This document shows, piece after piece, positions 8,588-18,434 of a stretch of 64,000 nt of DNA. Location: contig NZ_KK082668.1 of NCBI RefSeq assembly GCF_000599605.1, positions 24,210 through 88,209 on the forward strand, written 5' to 3'. Each line of letters opens with the position of its first letter. Positions within the stretch are counted from its first letter, which is position 1. Source of the DNA: Prevotella sp. HJM029 (GTDB taxonomy: Bacteria; Bacteroidota; Bacteroidia; Bacteroidales; Bacteroidaceae). The notes below the pieces were generated by a model that made no database searches, was not told the DNA's origin, and was given only the letters and a program-made list of their open reading frames with translations. The translations under genes were made by a program, and so were the position numbers.

Positions 8588-9458
8588 GGGCTGATGAAAG
8601 TTTTTCAATATCTTTTAAACTCCCTTCAAAGGGTCCATTATGTTCTAATTTCAAGGTACACATGGCCGAAGCAAACCTACCTGCTTCTTGAAAGGTTGCA
8701 CCTTGGCTGCGCATGTAAAGGTAACCAGTAGAATAAGTATCGCCACATCCAGTAGCATCAACAATCTTTTGTGGAGTGTAAGCAGGAATTTCATAGCACG
8801 TTTTATTTGCATAAATAAGGCTACCATAGCTACCTAACGTAATGATGACTTCACGAACACCATAAGAAGCTAACTTTTCTGCTACTATTTTTGGATCATT
8901 TGTATGCATGATAGCATACATTTCATGCTCATTAAGCTTAACAATATCAACATAAGGAAGCACAGCATCCATGTCTTTCCAGTCCACAGCATACACCTTT
9001 TTACCACGTACTTCACGTAAATAGCCTTGAACATCAATTGAGATGCAACCTTTTTGAGCAAGAAATTTCACAATTTCTGGTGAAAAATCATCTGCTAAAA
9101 GCGAACCTAAATGAAACACTTCTGCCACTAAAGGTTCCATCTCTTCTATCGTAAAAGGGGCTGCTTTAGCCAATACACGCTGCGTACGTTGATTGGAATT
9201 AAGGCCATAATGATTTTCAAAAAATACGCTATGTGGGCTCGAATAGCTGAGCACATCGATATTCATTTGACGCAAATGGTCGACTTCTTCCTGCGATTCC
9301 TGCCCTATTTTAGTAACCAATTGAAAGGGAAAATCTTGTGAAAGATGGTGCATACCATGTGCCATATAGAAAGAAGTTCCACCTGCCATGTCGATAGTTT
9401 GCTGTGGAGTTATAATTCTATCTCGGGTGATGTGCCCAATACAACATATTTTTTTCAT
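8553..9458 (-). CDS. PfkB-family carbohydrate kinase
   Basis: Predicted 301-residue sugar kinase of the ribokinase fold. Visible features are the N-terminal CCIGHITRDRIITP strand, the GGTSFYMAHGMHHL substrate-binding segment, TKIGQES, and the C-terminal anion-hole/catalytic signature DATGCGDTYSTGYLYM (catalytic Asp near residue 243). Substrate specificity cannot be read; the sequence is more distant from fructokinases than the product of 6784-7674. Its 3' end overlaps the decayed acyltransferase frame by 35 bases, and the C-terminal residues (PRKAHETITKG) might be derived from the deletion junction (inference). A minus-strand TAnnTTTG box lies 37 bases before the ATG. Confidence 0.85.
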   Translation of the reverse strand: MKKICCIGHITRDRIITPQQTIDMAGGTSFYMAHGMHHLSQDFPFQLVTKIGQESQEEVDHLRQMNIDVLSYSSPHSVFFENHYGLNSNQRTQRVLAKAAPFTIEEMEPLVAEVFHLGSLLADDFSPEIVKFLAQKGCISIDVQGYLREVRGKKVYAVDWKDMDAVLPYVDIVKLNEHEMYAIMHTNDPKIVAEKLASYGVREVIITLGSYGSLIYANKTCYEIPAYTPQKIVDATGCGDTYSTGYLYMRSQGATFQEAGRFASAMCTLKLEHNGPFEGSLKDIEKLSSAPRKAHETITKG

Positions 9459-9494
9459 TGTTATTGTCTGATATTCTGTTCATCAATTGCTTTG

Positions 9495-9502
9495 CAAATG
9501 TA
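9495..9502 (-). promoter_or_regulatory. -7 promoter box for the PfkB kinase gene
   Basis: CAAATGTA on the plus strand reads TACATTTG, 37 bases before the ATG at 9458. A second match (TACCTTTG, 9550-9557 minus) lies further upstream. Confidence 0.45.
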
Positions 9503-9668
9503 GTATGGAGTTGTGTAAAAACGTTTGCATAACACGATAGGTATGGCTGCAAAGGTATATAAAAAAGAACAATAAAAAAACTAATATGATGTTTTTTGTT
9601 TTCTTAAATGCTAAAATGATATTGTTGGATTCAACCTCTAAAGATACATAATAATTTTGTATTGCCCG

Positions 9669-9697
9669 TTTGTTATCTTAACTTTTTAGTATCTTTG
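9669..9697 (+). promoter_or_regulatory. Promoter of the pyridoxal kinase operon
   Basis: TTTG (9669-9672) and TATCTTTG (9690-9697) are spaced 17 bases apart, and the ATG follows 20 bases later. Confidence 0.6.
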
Positions 9698-9717
9698 CCT
9701 ACTCAAATAGCAAGATA

Positions 9718-10536
9718 ATGAGTAAGAAACAAATACTTTTGATTAACGACATGGCTGGCTATGGCAAGGTAGCTACTGCGGCAATGCTTCCCATTCTGTC
9801 GTATTTTGGTCATCCAACTTATAATCTTCCCACAGCATTAGTATCCAATACGCTCGACTATGGTCAATTCAATATCTTGGATACCACAGCTTATATCAAG
9901 GGAGTTTTCCCTGTGTGGAAGGCTTTAGGCTTTCATTTTGATGCCATTGCAACTGGTTTTATTGTAAGTGAAGAGCAAGCTTTACTCATTTCAAACTATT
10001 GTCAATTGCAAGCAATGCAGGGCACAACAATTTATGTTGACCCCATTATGGGTGATGAAGGAAAGCTTTATAATGGGATAACCTCTGCTACTATCGATCA
10101 CATGCGTAAACTCATTGCTGTGGCACATCTATGTTATCCCAATTACACCGAAGCATGTTATCTTGCCAATCACCCATATACTACTGATGAAATTGATTTG
10201 AAAACAGCCTATGAATTGGTGGATAAGTTGCGCGATATGGGGTCGAAATCGGTCATTATTACGAGTATAAAGGTGAATGAAACACATGCTGTTGTAGGGT
10301 ATGACGCTGCACATGACGAGCATTTTATGTTGAGTTATGAAGAAGTTCCCGTACATTTTCCTGGTACAGGTGATATTTTTTCAGCTATTCTCATCAGTCA
10401 TTTGCTCAACGATATGCCTTTGAAGTTGGCTACAGCTAAGGCTATGTCGGGTGTTTATCAGCTTATAGAAGCCAATAAAAGCAATGAAGACAAGAATCGA
10501 GGTATTCCTCTTGAACAATATTTAAGCATACTTTAG
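9718..10536 (+). CDS. Pyridoxal/pyridoxamine kinase
   Basis: Predicted 272-residue kinase of the PdxK/PdxY group in the ribokinase superfamily, which phosphorylates pyridoxal, pyridoxine or pyridoxamine in the vitamin B6 salvage pathway. Supporting sequence: INDMAGYGKVATAAMLPILSYFG at the N-terminus (the PdxY-like segment that holds the substrate), TALVSNTLDYGQF, YVDPIMGDEGKLYNG in the middle (a hallmark DPVMGD-type motif), YPNYTEACYL, and FPGTGDIFSAIL with catalytic Asp219. The following transporter gene begins four bases after the stop codon, so the two share a transcript. Confidence 0.9.
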   Translation: MSKKQILLINDMAGYGKVATAAMLPILSYFGHPTYNLPTALVSNTLDYGQFNILDTTAYIKGVFPVWKALGFHFDAIATGFIVSEEQALLISNYCQLQAMQGTTIYVDPIMGDEGKLYNGITSATIDHMRKLIAVAHLCYPNYTEACYLANHPYTTDEIDLKTAYELVDKLRDMGSKSVIITSIKVNETHAVVGYDAAHDEHFMLSYEEVPVHFPGTGDIFSAILISHLLNDMPLKLATAKAMSGVYQLIEANKSNEDKNRGIPLEQYLSIL

Positions 10537-10540
10537 CGTT

Positions 10541-12205
10541 ATGGACTGGCTAAACAACCTTTTCAATATACACTCTTCCATTCAAACCATCGTTATCATT
10601 TCGATTATCATTGCAGGTGGTTTAGCTTTAGGAAAAATAAAAATCATGGGTGTTTCGTTGGGTATTTCCTTCGTATTCTTTGTAGGAATTCTGGCGGGGC
10701 ATTTAGGTTTTAGCATTGATTCTGTGGCACTTGGGTATATAGAAACCTTTGGATTGTCGATGTTTGTCTATTGCTTAGGGTTACATGTTGGTCCAAATTT
10801 CTTCGGTTCTTTACGCCATGAAGGAATGCAACAGAACGTTTGGAGCCTCATCATTATTATTGCAGGGACACTCTTTTCTTTGTTACTTATTCCACTAACA
10901 GGTATTAACTTATCCAATATGGTGGGTATCTTGTGTGGTGCTACTACCAATACTCCTGCTTTAGGTGCTGCAACTCAGGCCTTAGCACATATGGGATTGC
11001 CCAGTGAAACAGTGGCACTTGCCACTGCGGTCACCTATCCTTTGGGTGTGTTAGGGGTGATTATTGCAATGCTTATTTTGCGTAAATGCTGTGTGAAGGC
11101 TGAGAATTTAGAACCTAAAAGCAACGACAATCACGACCACACTTATATTGCACAATTTGAAGTAGTAAACCCTGCTGTAGAGCATAAACGCATTGCTGAC
11201 ATCTCACATATGACGCATTTAAAGTTTATCATCTCTCGCATTTGGCGTAATAGTCAGGTGATTTTGCCCACAGGTGACACTGTTTTAGAGCCCAATGATA
11301 GTCTTTTAGTAGTGACCAATCGTGAGGATGATCCTGCTATGGAAATGCTTTTTGGTAAGCGGGTGAATAAAGATTGGAACGAAGATGCCATTGATTGGAA
11401 TCATATTGACACACAATTAGAGAGTCGAATTTTGGTGCTTACGCGCGGTGAACTCAGCGGAAAGCGTCTTGGAGATTTGCATCTTCGTAACTCTTATAAT
11501 GTGAATGTGTCACGTGTTATCCGTGGAGATTTGAAACTTTTAGCTACACGTGACCTCAGACTTCAGTATGGAGATCGCATCACAGTGGTGGGACAACATG
11601 AAGATATTAACCATGTAGAAGGCTATCTTGGCAATTCTATTCGTGTGTTGAATGAACCTAATATTGGCAGTATCTTTATCGGAATTATCGTAGGTTTGGC
11701 CATAGGAACTATTCCTATTCAATTGCCTGGCATGGAAGGTTCTGTGCGATTGGGCATTGCAGGCGGACCTATTATTATTGGAATTATCGTGGGTGCGCTC
11801 GGACCTAAGCTTAAACTCAATTCCTATACCACGGTTTCGGCTTCGCTCATGCTGCGCAAATTGGGATTAAGTCTGTATTTAGCGTGCTTGGGTTTGGATG
11901 CTGGTAAGCATTTTTTCAGTACGGTTGTGCAACCACAAGGTTTAATATGGGTGGGTGTAGGCTTCTTGGTTACAGTCGTTCCACTGCTCGTTGTGGGGTT
12001 GATAGCTTTGCGTTTGCACAAGTTTGACTTCGGAACACTCTGTGGTATTCTTTGTGGAAGCATGGCCAACCCTATGGCTTTGGGCTATGCCAACGATACG
12101 ATCCAGGGCGATTCACCAAGCATTAGCTATGCTTCGGTTTATCCTTTGGGCATGTTTTTGCGGGTCATCATCGCCCAGGTGCTGATTATGTTTGTAGCTT
12201 CTTGA
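10541..12205 (+). CDS. AspT/YidE-type putative transporter with RCK_C domains
   Basis: Predicted 554-residue integral membrane protein of the aspartate-alanine exchanger (AspT/YbjL/YidE) family. Five or so N-terminal membrane segments (about residues 10-180, including GIAGHLGF-like and GATTNTPALGAATQAL motifs) are followed by two cytosolic TrkA-C/RCK_C domains (roughly 205-360; VVNPAVEHKRIADI and SRILVLTRGELSGKRLGDLHLR) and a second membrane half (about 375-553) that repeats the pattern CGILCGSMANPMALGYA. The two-half architecture and length are standard for the family. The substrate is not predictable. It is co-transcribed with the pyridoxal kinase gene; a functional link to B6 is not established. 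Confidence 0.87.
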   Translation: MDWLNNLFNIHSSIQTIVIISIIIAGGLALGKIKIMGVSLGISFVFFVGILAGHLGFSIDSVALGYIETFGLSMFVYCLGLHVGPNFFGSLRHEGMQQNVWSLIIIIAGTLFSLLLIPLTGINLSNMVGILCGATTNTPALGAATQALAHMGLPSETVALATAVTYPLGVLGVIIAMLILRKCCVKAENLEPKSNDNHDHTYIAQFEVVNPAVEHKRIADISHMTHLKFIISRIWRNSQVILPTGDTVLEPNDSLLVVTNREDDPAMEMLFGKRVNKDWNEDAIDWNHIDTQLESRILVLTRGELSGKRLGDLHLRNSYNVNVSRVIRGDLKLLATRDLRLQYGDRITVVGQHEDINHVEGYLGNSIRVLNEPNIGSIFIGIIVGLAIGTIPIQLPGMEGSVRLGIAGGPIIIGIIVGALGPKLKLNSYTTVSASLMLRKLGLSLYLACLGLDAGKHFFSTVVQPQGLIWVGVGFLVTVVPLLVVGLIALRLHKFDFGTLCGILCGSMANPMALGYANDTIQGDSPSISYASVYPLGMFLRVIIAQVLIMFVAS

Positions 12206-12225
12206 AAGAGCTTGTCCCACAAGGA

Positions 12226-12335
12226 GTTAGTATTCGTATAGAAAAGTGGGTCATTTTAGTCAACAATATGGCCTACTTTGCACAACAATATGGTGCATTT
12301 TTCAGGGCAATATCGCACACTTTTTAAAACAATAG
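12226..12335 (+). repeat. 22-bp degenerate repeat array C (5 units, mutS leader)
   Basis: Five gapless 22-bp units begin at 12226, 12248, 12270, 12292 and 12314. Units 2-4 all end CAATAT and all carry a T run at unit positions 8-10 (GGGTCATTTT, GGCCTACTTT, GGTGCATTTT). The array fills the gap after the transporter gene and stops nine bases before the mutS ATG. Confidence 0.7.
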
Positions 12336-12344
12336 CACATCAAT

Positions 12345-15008
12345 ATGGCAATACAAGATAAAGGGCTTACGCCCATGATGAAGCAATTTTTTTCAATGAA
12401 GGCAAAACATCCTGATGCCCTCATGTTGTTTCGTTGTGGCGATTTTTATGAAACTTATGGCGAAGATGCTGTGGTTGCTGCAGGTATTTTGGGCATTACA
12501 CTCACCAAACGCAACAACAGTGCCGAAAATTCTATAGAGATGGCGGGCTTTCCCCATCATGCTTTAGACACCTATCTGCCGAAATTGATTCGGGCAGGTA
12601 AGCGAGTTGCCATCTGTGATCAGTTGGAAGACCCCAAGAAAAAGCGCGAAGAGATTAAAGGAAAGAAAGGACTTTCGCAAACCGACAAGATGGTGAAGCG
12701 CGGCATTACCGAATTGGTGACACCAGGAATTGCCATTAGCGACAATATTCTTAACAATAAAGAAAACAACTTTTTGGCGGCGGTTCATTTTGGAAAAGCA
12801 GCTTGTGGTGTAAGTTTCTTGGATATTTCGACGGGCGAATTCCTCACAGGCGAAGGGTCGTATGACTATGTTGAGAAGCTATTGGCTAATTTTTCACCCA
12901 AGGAAGTGCTCTATAATCATGAGCGAAGAGCTGACTTCCAGCGCTATTTTGGAACCAAACTCTGTGTGTTTGAGATGGAGGATTGGGTGTTCACGGAGCA
13001 GAATTCACGGCAGAAACTCCTGAAACATTTCGGTACAAAGTCGTTGAAAGGCTTTGGCGTTGAGCACTTAAAAGAGGGTATTATTGCCAGTGGTGCTATT
13101 CTGCAATACTTAGAAATAACAGAGCATACGCATATTAATCACATCACATCGCTGGCGCGTTTAGAGGCCGATAAATATGTGCGTATGGATCGATTTACCA
13201 TTCGTTCGTTGGAGTTATTGGCGCCTATGCAGGAAGAAGGACGCTCGTTGCTCTCGGTTATCGACCACACTGTGACGCCAATGGGAGGGCGCATGTTGCG
13301 TCGTTGGTTGGTGTTTCCGTTGAAAGAAGTAGTGCCTATTAACGAAAGATTGGATATGGTGGATTATTTTTTCAAAGACCTCAACTTCCAATCTGTCATT
13401 GATGAGCAACTCCATCGCATGGGAGACTTGGAGCGAATCGCATCAAAAATAGCTGTAGGAAGGGTCACTCCACGTGAAATGGTGCAATTGAAATGGGCGC
13501 TATCGGCGTTGAAGCCCATCCAAGAAGCATGTCTTTCGGCCGATAATGCAGTGATTCAGCGCATGGGAAAACAGTTGTATCTGTGTGAGCATGTGCGCGA
13601 AAGAATTGAGAAAGAAATACAGAACGACCCACCACAGTTGGTGAATAAGGGCGATGTTATAGCCGATGGTTTTAACGCAGAGCTTGATGATTTGCGTGCC
13701 ATTAGTCGCAATAGTAAGGACTATTTGTTGGAATTACAAGCGAAAGAAGCTGAGCAAACGGGCATTAATAGCCTGAAGATTGGTTTCAATAATGTGTTTG
13801 GTTACTATTTGGAAGTGCGTAATACATTCAAAGAAAATGTGCCTGAAACGTGGATTAGAAAGCAGACATTGGCGCAAGCTGAGCGCTATATCACCCCCGA
13901 ATTGAAGGAATATGAAGAGAAAATTCTGGGTGCAGAAGAGAAGATTTTGGCGTTGGAGGCCAAGCTCTTTAACGAACTTATCCTGGCCGTTCAAGATGAT
14001 ATACCGCGTATTCAGGCCGATGCTAATCTCTTAGCACAATTAGATGTGCTGTTGGGTTTTGCCAAAATAGCGCGCGAAAACCATTATATTCGCCCCATTA
14101 TCCATGATGATAACATATTAAAGATTGTGCAAGGACGCCATCCTGTGATAGAAACACAGTTGCCATTGGGTGAGGTTTATGTGCCCAACGATGTGACATT
14201 GGACAGCGATAAACAACAAATTATGATGATAACGGGGCCCAATATGGCCGGTAAATCGGCATTGCTTCGACAAACAGCACTCATTGTTTTGATGGCACAA
14301 GTGGGCTGTTTTGTGCCGGCAGAGCATGCAGAAATAGGTCTTGTTGACAAGATATTTACGCGCGTTGGTGCCAGTGATAATCTGTCATTAGGCGAATCTA
14401 CGTTCATGGTTGAGATGACTGAGGCGGCTAATATATTGAATAATGTGTCGCCAAGGAGTTTAGTTCTCTTCGATGAATTGGGCAGAGGCACGAGCACTTA
14501 CGATGGGATTAGCATCGCATGGGCTATTGTTGAGTATCTTCATGAGCAGCCAAAGGCTCGTGCTCGTACGCTTTTTGCCACGCATTATCACGAACTAAAT
14601 GAGATGGAGAAGCATTTTTCGCGCATCAAAAACTATAATGTGAGCGTGAAAAATGTAGATGGAAAGGTGATATTCTTGCGCAAACTGCAACGCGGAGGCA
14701 GCGAACATAGCTTTGGAATTCATGTGGCAGAGATCGCTGGAATGCCCCGTTCTATAGTGAAACGTGCCAATACTGTGTTGAAAGAATTGGAGCAAGATAA
14801 TGCCGAAGTGGGTGCTGCTGCCAAGCCAAACACGGCCAAAATAGCAGCACATCGCGAAGGAATGGAACTGAGTTTCTTTCAATTAGACGATCCAATCTTG
14901 ACGCAAATACGTGATGAAATATTAGAGCTTGATGTGAATAATCTTACTCCTGTCGAGGCTTTGAATAAGCTCAATGACATTAAGAAAATATTAAAGGGGA
15001 AGAATTAG
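12345..15008 (+). CDS. mutS: DNA mismatch repair protein MutS
   Basis: Predicted 887-residue MutS, the ATPase that recognises mismatches and small loops. The mismatch-reading motif is present as Phe34-Tyr-Glu36 in GDFYETYG. The connector, core and clamp domains follow (about residues 130-570), then the ABC-type ATPase with Walker A GPNMAGKS (631-638), the signature region [12 protein letters not shown], Walker [13 protein letters not shown] (Asp710/Glu711) and the FATHYHEL switch. A helix-turn-helix tail ends the protein. Length and order are those of bacterial MutS1. No MutL lies nearby. A 22-bp repeat array sits directly in front of the start codon, and no clear TAnnTTTG box was found there. 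Confidence 0.97.
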   Translation: MAIQDKGLTPMMKQFFSMKAKHPDALMLFRCGDFYETYGEDAVVAAGILGITLTKRNNSAENSIEMAGFPHHALDTYLPKLIRAGKRVAICDQLEDPKKKREEIKGKKGLSQTDKMVKRGITELVTPGIAISDNILNNKENNFLAAVHFGKAACGVSFLDISTGEFLTGEGSYDYVEKLLANFSPKEVLYNHERRADFQRYFGTKLCVFEMEDWVFTEQNSRQKLLKHFGTKSLKGFGVEHLKEGIIASGAILQYLEITEHTHINHITSLARLEADKYVRMDRFTIRSLELLAPMQEEGRSLLSVIDHTVTPMGGRMLRRWLVFPLKEVVPINERLDMVDYFFKDLNFQSVIDEQLHRMGDLERIASKIAVGRVTPREMVQLKWALSALKPIQEACLSADNAVIQRMGKQLYLCEHVRERIEKEIQNDPPQLVNKGDVIADGFNAELDDLRAISRNSKDYLLELQAKEAEQTGINSLKIGFNNVFGYYLEVRNTFKENVPETWIRKQTLAQAERYITPELKEYEEKILGAEEKILALEAKLFNELILAVQDDIPRIQADANLLAQLDVLLGFAKIARENHYIRPIIHDDNILKIVQGRHPVIETQLPLGEVYVPNDVTLDSDKQQIMMITGPNMAGKSALLRQTALIVLMAQVGCFVPAEHAEIGLVDKIFTRVGASDNLSLGESTFMVEMTEAANILNNVSPRSLVLFDELGRGTSTYDGISIAWAIVEYLHEQPKARARTLFATHYHELNEMEKHFSRIKNYNVSVKNVDGKVIFLRKLQRGGSEHSFGIHVAEIAGMPRSIVKRANTVLKELEQDNAEVGAAAKPNTAKIAAHREGMELSFFQLDDPILTQIRDEILELDVNNLTPVEALNKLNDIKKILKGKN

Positions 15009-15058
15009 TATCGTGTTGTATTCAATGTTTTTCTAACTTTTAAATATATTTATAACCT

Positions 15059-17557
15059 ATGAAGCAAATCATTGCCACACTATCGTTGTTGGTTTTGCCT
15101 GCAACTATGACATTCGCTACACCGCTTTTCCCAGTGAAGCAGGTGAAAGACACAACAGAAGTGAAACAAAATGCCGATTCAACGAAATTGAAGTCCGATG
15201 AAAGAGGTGCCTCAAAAAGCGATAAGAAAGAGGATGAATATGAAAAACTCATTAAGAAAGGAGGCTCTTTTCAGCAAGGATTATTCAATGTTCGACACAT
15301 AGAAAAGGACTGGTATTTTGAGATTCCTGAGGCAGCATTATCGCGTTTGTTCCTTGCTGTGACACGTTTTGTGTCGGTTCCTGAAGGTTTTCCTCAGCTG
15401 AGTGGTGAGGAAGTGAACAGCAATACGCTTTATTTTGAGCGCTATGATGACAAGACATTGTTGGTGCGTTCGTGGGCACATACTCAGAAAGCTGATGCAA
15501 AAGACAATATATCGGCATTGATTAAGAAGTCAACTATCGACCCTATTGTGTATAAATTTGATATTATTGGCACCGACAAGCAAACGAAAACGATGCTCGT
15601 TAACGTGACAAAGCTTTTCAAAAGTGATAATACTATTTCGGCTTTTTCACAGCAAGCGCGCACTCAACTCAAGGTGGGTGGCTTGCAAGACGATCGTACT
15701 TTTATCGACACCATCAAGACTTTCCCCATCAATGTAGAGGTGTCGACCCTGCGAACCTATTCAAGTAATCCCGAAAGGACGCTGGCTTCACAGAAAGGTT
15801 TCCTTACATTAAGCCTCAACACCAGCATTGTTGAGCTGCCAGAAACACCCATGCAGCCGCGTTTAGCCGACGAACGTGTGGGTTATTTCAACAAGCGTTT
15901 GGTGACATTCAGCGACAGAGAGACCAGCAAGCACGATGCCATCGTTTCGCGTTATCGCTTGGTTCCGAAGGATAAAAAGGCTTATGCGAGCGGCAAACTC
16001 GTCGAACCCGAGCAGCAAATTGTTTACTATATCGACCCTGCCACGCCAAAAGAGTGGGTGCCTTATCTCATTCAGGGCATCAATGACTGGAACAAAGCAT
16101 TTGAAGCCGCAGGATTTAAGAATGCCATTGTAGGCAAAGAGGTGCCCGAAGGCAGCAACATCAGTCCCGACGATGCACGCTATTCGTTCCTGCGTTATTT
16201 GCCTTCAGAGCAAGAAAACGCATATGGTCCGCGCATTGTTGACCCAAGAAGTGGTGAAATTATAGAGAGTCACATCTGCTGGTACCACAATGTGATGAAC
16301 CTTTTAACCAAGTGGTATATGACACAATGTGGCCCTTTGGACAAAGGTGCACAGCAAATGAAGTTTGATAAGCGGCTCATGGGCGAGCTTATTCGCTTTG
16401 TTTCGAGTCATGAAGTGGGGCACACTCTGGGGTTACGTCACAACATGGTAGCCAGTCATTCCACGCCCGTTGAGAAGCTACGCGACAAGGCTTGGGTGGA
16501 GAAACATGGTCATACGGCCAGCATCATGGACTATGCACGCTTCAATTATGTGGCACAACCCGAAGATCATATCAGCGAAAAGGGACTTTTTCCGCGCATC
16601 AATGATTATGATATGTGGGCCATTAAATGGGGTTATCAGTATCGTCCGGAGTTTAAAGATGAGTTCACCGAGAAGCAAGCCCTGCGCAGTGAGGTGACAA
16701 AGGCGCTCACAGCCAACCACCGTTTGCGCTACAAAGGTGACGAAGGGCGTGGACTTGACCCGCGTTCGCAGACCGAAGATTTGGGCGATAACAACATGGT
16801 GGCCAACGAATATGGCATTAAGAATCTCAAAAGGGTGATGCAAAACATTGAAAAATGGACGGTACAGCCCGATGGACAAACCGATGATTTGAATATGATT
16901 TATCGGGCAGTGTTGGGGCAATTCCAACGCTACACGGGACATGTGCAACGCTATATCAACGGCGAATACAGCGATAACTGGCCCTCTGAGCGGCAAAACG
17001 ACATCGTTCCGGCGGCACTTCAGAAAGAAGCCGTGGCGTGGTTGGGTCGGCATGTGTTCCAGTTGCCCACTTGGTTGTATCCACAATCCGTCACACAGAA
17101 GTTGAATATTGACATGGATGAGCCCGAAGTAAATCGTGCAAATGGCTTTTTATCGTTCTTATTAGCGCCCACAACGATTAACAATAACATTAGCAACAGT
17201 TTGAAAGCCTCGCAGCCTTATCCCACTGAAGACTACTTGAATGATGTGTTTTCTGCCGTGTGGAAGCCCATCAATGCAGCCGATAAGCACGACAGTAACT
17301 TCCGTCGTAGCATTGAAAATCAATATGTCTCATTGTTGGGAACGCTCATCAATGTGGATAACGTAGCGAAGGGTGAGAATGCAAAAGCTGTGCAAGCCGA
17401 TGTCATTCTCTATGCTTTGCAACATTTAAATAAGGTGGAAAGCTATTGTATGCAGCAGCAAAAGGCACTTCAAAGTGGCGACATCAATGCTTTGCATTAC
17501 AGCAATTTGCTCACCAAAATTAAGCGTATTCGCAAGCAATATGAAAAGGCTGAATAG
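15059..17557 (+). CDS. Zinc-dependent metalloprotease (DUF5117/DUF4953 type)
   Basis: Predicted 832-residue exported protein with a signal peptide (MKQIIATLSLLVLPATMTFA). The order resembles DUF5118, DUF5117 and DUF4953: a charged linker (about 25-60), the FNVRHIEKDWYFEIPE region, and a metzincin-like catalytic centre HEVGHTLGLRH with zinc ligands His451, His455 and His461 and catalytic Glu452, followed by SIMDYARFNYVAQPED as the likely Met-turn. It should be periplasmic or surface associated; its natural substrate is unknown. The gene stands alone, 50 bases after mutS, and is followed by a strong terminator. Confidence 0.9.
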   Translation: MKQIIATLSLLVLPATMTFATPLFPVKQVKDTTEVKQNADSTKLKSDERGASKSDKKEDEYEKLIKKGGSFQQGLFNVRHIEKDWYFEIPEAALSRLFLAVTRFVSVPEGFPQLSGEEVNSNTLYFERYDDKTLLVRSWAHTQKADAKDNISALIKKSTIDPIVYKFDIIGTDKQTKTMLVNVTKLFKSDNTISAFSQQARTQLKVGGLQDDRTFIDTIKTFPINVEVSTLRTYSSNPERTLASQKGFLTLSLNTSIVELPETPMQPRLADERVGYFNKRLVTFSDRETSKHDAIVSRYRLVPKDKKAYASGKLVEPEQQIVYYIDPATPKEWVPYLIQGINDWNKAFEAAGFKNAIVGKEVPEGSNISPDDARYSFLRYLPSEQENAYGPRIVDPRSGEIIESHICWYHNVMNLLTKWYMTQCGPLDKGAQQMKFDKRLMGELIRFVSSHEVGHTLGLRHNMVASHSTPVEKLRDKAWVEKHGHTASIMDYARFNYVAQPEDHISEKGLFPRINDYDMWAIKWGYQYRPEFKDEFTEKQALRSEVTKALTANHRLRYKGDEGRGLDPRSQTEDLGDNNMVANEYGIKNLKRVMQNIEKWTVQPDGQTDDLNMIYRAVLGQFQRYTGHVQRYINGEYSDNWPSERQNDIVPAALQKEAVAWLGRHVFQLPTWLYPQSVTQKLNIDMDEPEVNRANGFLSFLLAPTTINNNISNSLKASQPYPTEDYLNDVFSAVWKPINAADKHDSNFRRSIENQYVSLLGTLINVDNVAKGENAKAVQADVILYALQHLNKVESYCMQQQKALQSGDINALHYSNLLTKIKRIRKQYEKAE

Positions 17558-17604
17558 CCATTAAGAGGATTTTTACTGGCACAGCTGAATGTTTTTAGAC
17601 TGAA

Positions 17605-17643
17605 AAAGCATAGCTATGGCGTTCGTTGTAGCTATGCTTTTTT
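17605..17643 (+). terminator. Terminator after the metalloprotease gene
   Basis: AAAGCATAGCTA (17605-17616) pairs with TAGCTATGCTTT (17629-17640), 12 bp, followed by further T. Confidence 0.85.
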
Positions 17644-17739
17644 CGTATATAAATCAATAGTTTTATTACTACCCTAAATCTTTTGGTGAAGGCTTTATCG
17701 TTTTTATTTAGCCTCTCGTAAGGCGTTTGAATTGAATAG

Positions 17740-17849
17740 CCCATCTCTTGTTTTTTAAAAGCTATCTTTTTAGCCACTAAAAGCTACTACTTTAGTGCCT
17801 AAAAAGGGCTATTTTGCAAGATAATATAGGCCATTTTATGAGTCTATCT
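17740..17849 (+). repeat. 22-bp degenerate repeat array D (5 units)
   Basis: Five consecutive 22-bp units start at 17740, 17762, 17784, 17806 and 17828. The last three contain CTACTTTAG, CTATTTTGC and CCATTTTAT in register, and units 1-3 end AAAAG, AAAAG and AAAAA. The array occupies the middle of the 607-base gap between the metalloprotease terminator and the micro-ORF promoter. Confidence 0.65.
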
Positions 17850-18081
17850 GTAACAACCTGATAATTAGGTGGTACTGAAATAGCGTGTTTGTGGTATGCT
17901 ATTGCAGTAGCATAAAGAAGCTATAAGTACTTAGTTGCTCAGTATGAAGAGGGGGTTTTTAAGTGTGTTTTACCTATTAATCTTCATAGAAGTCTTTTCG
18001 TGCGTCTTGATTTATCGCAATTTTTTGTGCCTTTTTGTGTTTTCCAAGTCCTTTTTGGTTCGTATCTGTTTAGGAAAGTGC

Positions 18082-18089
18082 TACCTTTG
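18082..18089 (+). promoter_or_regulatory. -7 promoter box for the 29-codon micro-ORF
   Basis: TACCTTTG matches the Bacteroidetes consensus, with TTTG at 18054-18057 as a loosely spaced -33 element. The predicted start is near 18096. Confidence 0.55.
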
Positions 18090-18164
18090 CATCGTAAAAA
18101 TAAGGATAATAAGTAACAAGATGTCAAAGGGACATCAATTAGTTTTTTAAAAGGTAAAAAGATT

Positions 18165-18254
18165 ATGGTAACATTGATGATTGTAGCAGTAGTTGTAGCA
18201 GCAGTAGTTTCACAAGCAGTGAATATTTATAGCAAAATCAACGCAGGCTGCTAA
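18165..18254 (+). CDS. Putative 29-residue single-pass membrane peptide
   Basis: A short frame starts at ATG 18165 and reads MVTLMIVAVVVAAVVSQAV followed by NIYSKINAGC. Residues 3-18 form one uninterrupted hydrophobic helix, and the tail is polar with a final Cys. It has its own promoter box (18082-18089) and a strong terminator (18304-18337), so it forms a discrete transcription unit of about 240 bases. An additional 9-codon frame (18121-18150) precedes it on the same transcript. I do not recognise a family; small hydrophobic peptides of this size can be type I toxins, membrane-protein regulators or leader peptides. Translation is inferred, not shown. Confidence 0.5.
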   Translation: MVTLMIVAVVVAAVVSQAVNIYSKINAGC

Positions 18255-18303
18255 CTACTATAAGAGAAGCTTATAAGGTAAAGATTGGTAATGATAAACA
18301 AGA

Positions 18304-18340
18304 GAAACGGGTAGATGCTTAGGCGTCTATCCGTTTCCAT
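18304..18340 (+). terminator. Terminator of the micro-ORF transcript
   Basis: A 15-bp stem starts GAAACGG (18304) and closes CCGTTTC (18337) around loop TTAG, with a following ATTTTT run. Confidence 0.85.
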
Positions 18341-18353
18341 TTTTGTGCAGTGT

Positions 18354-18391
18354 GGGTGCTATAGTCTTTTATGTTTGAGACTATAGCACCC
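18354..18391. terminator. Inverted repeat between converging units
   Basis: GGGTGCTATAGTC (18354-18366) pairs perfectly with GACTATAGCACCC (18379-18391). It lies between the micro-ORF terminator and the end of the converging DUF438 gene and may terminate the latter, although no long T run follows. Confidence 0.55.
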
Positions 18392-18434
18392 TCTTCTGCA
18401 AGATTTCATCATGTTTTATGGGTATCAAGCCCTT

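Noticed and set aside
16478-17086. 202-codon minus-strand frame inside the metalloprotease gene
   Set aside because: It is a shadow of strongly conserved coding sequence on the other strand.
17935-18150. 71-codon frame before the 29-residue micro-ORF
   Set aside because: It spans the promoter box at 18082 and has repetitive hydrophobic low-complexity sequence with no leader.
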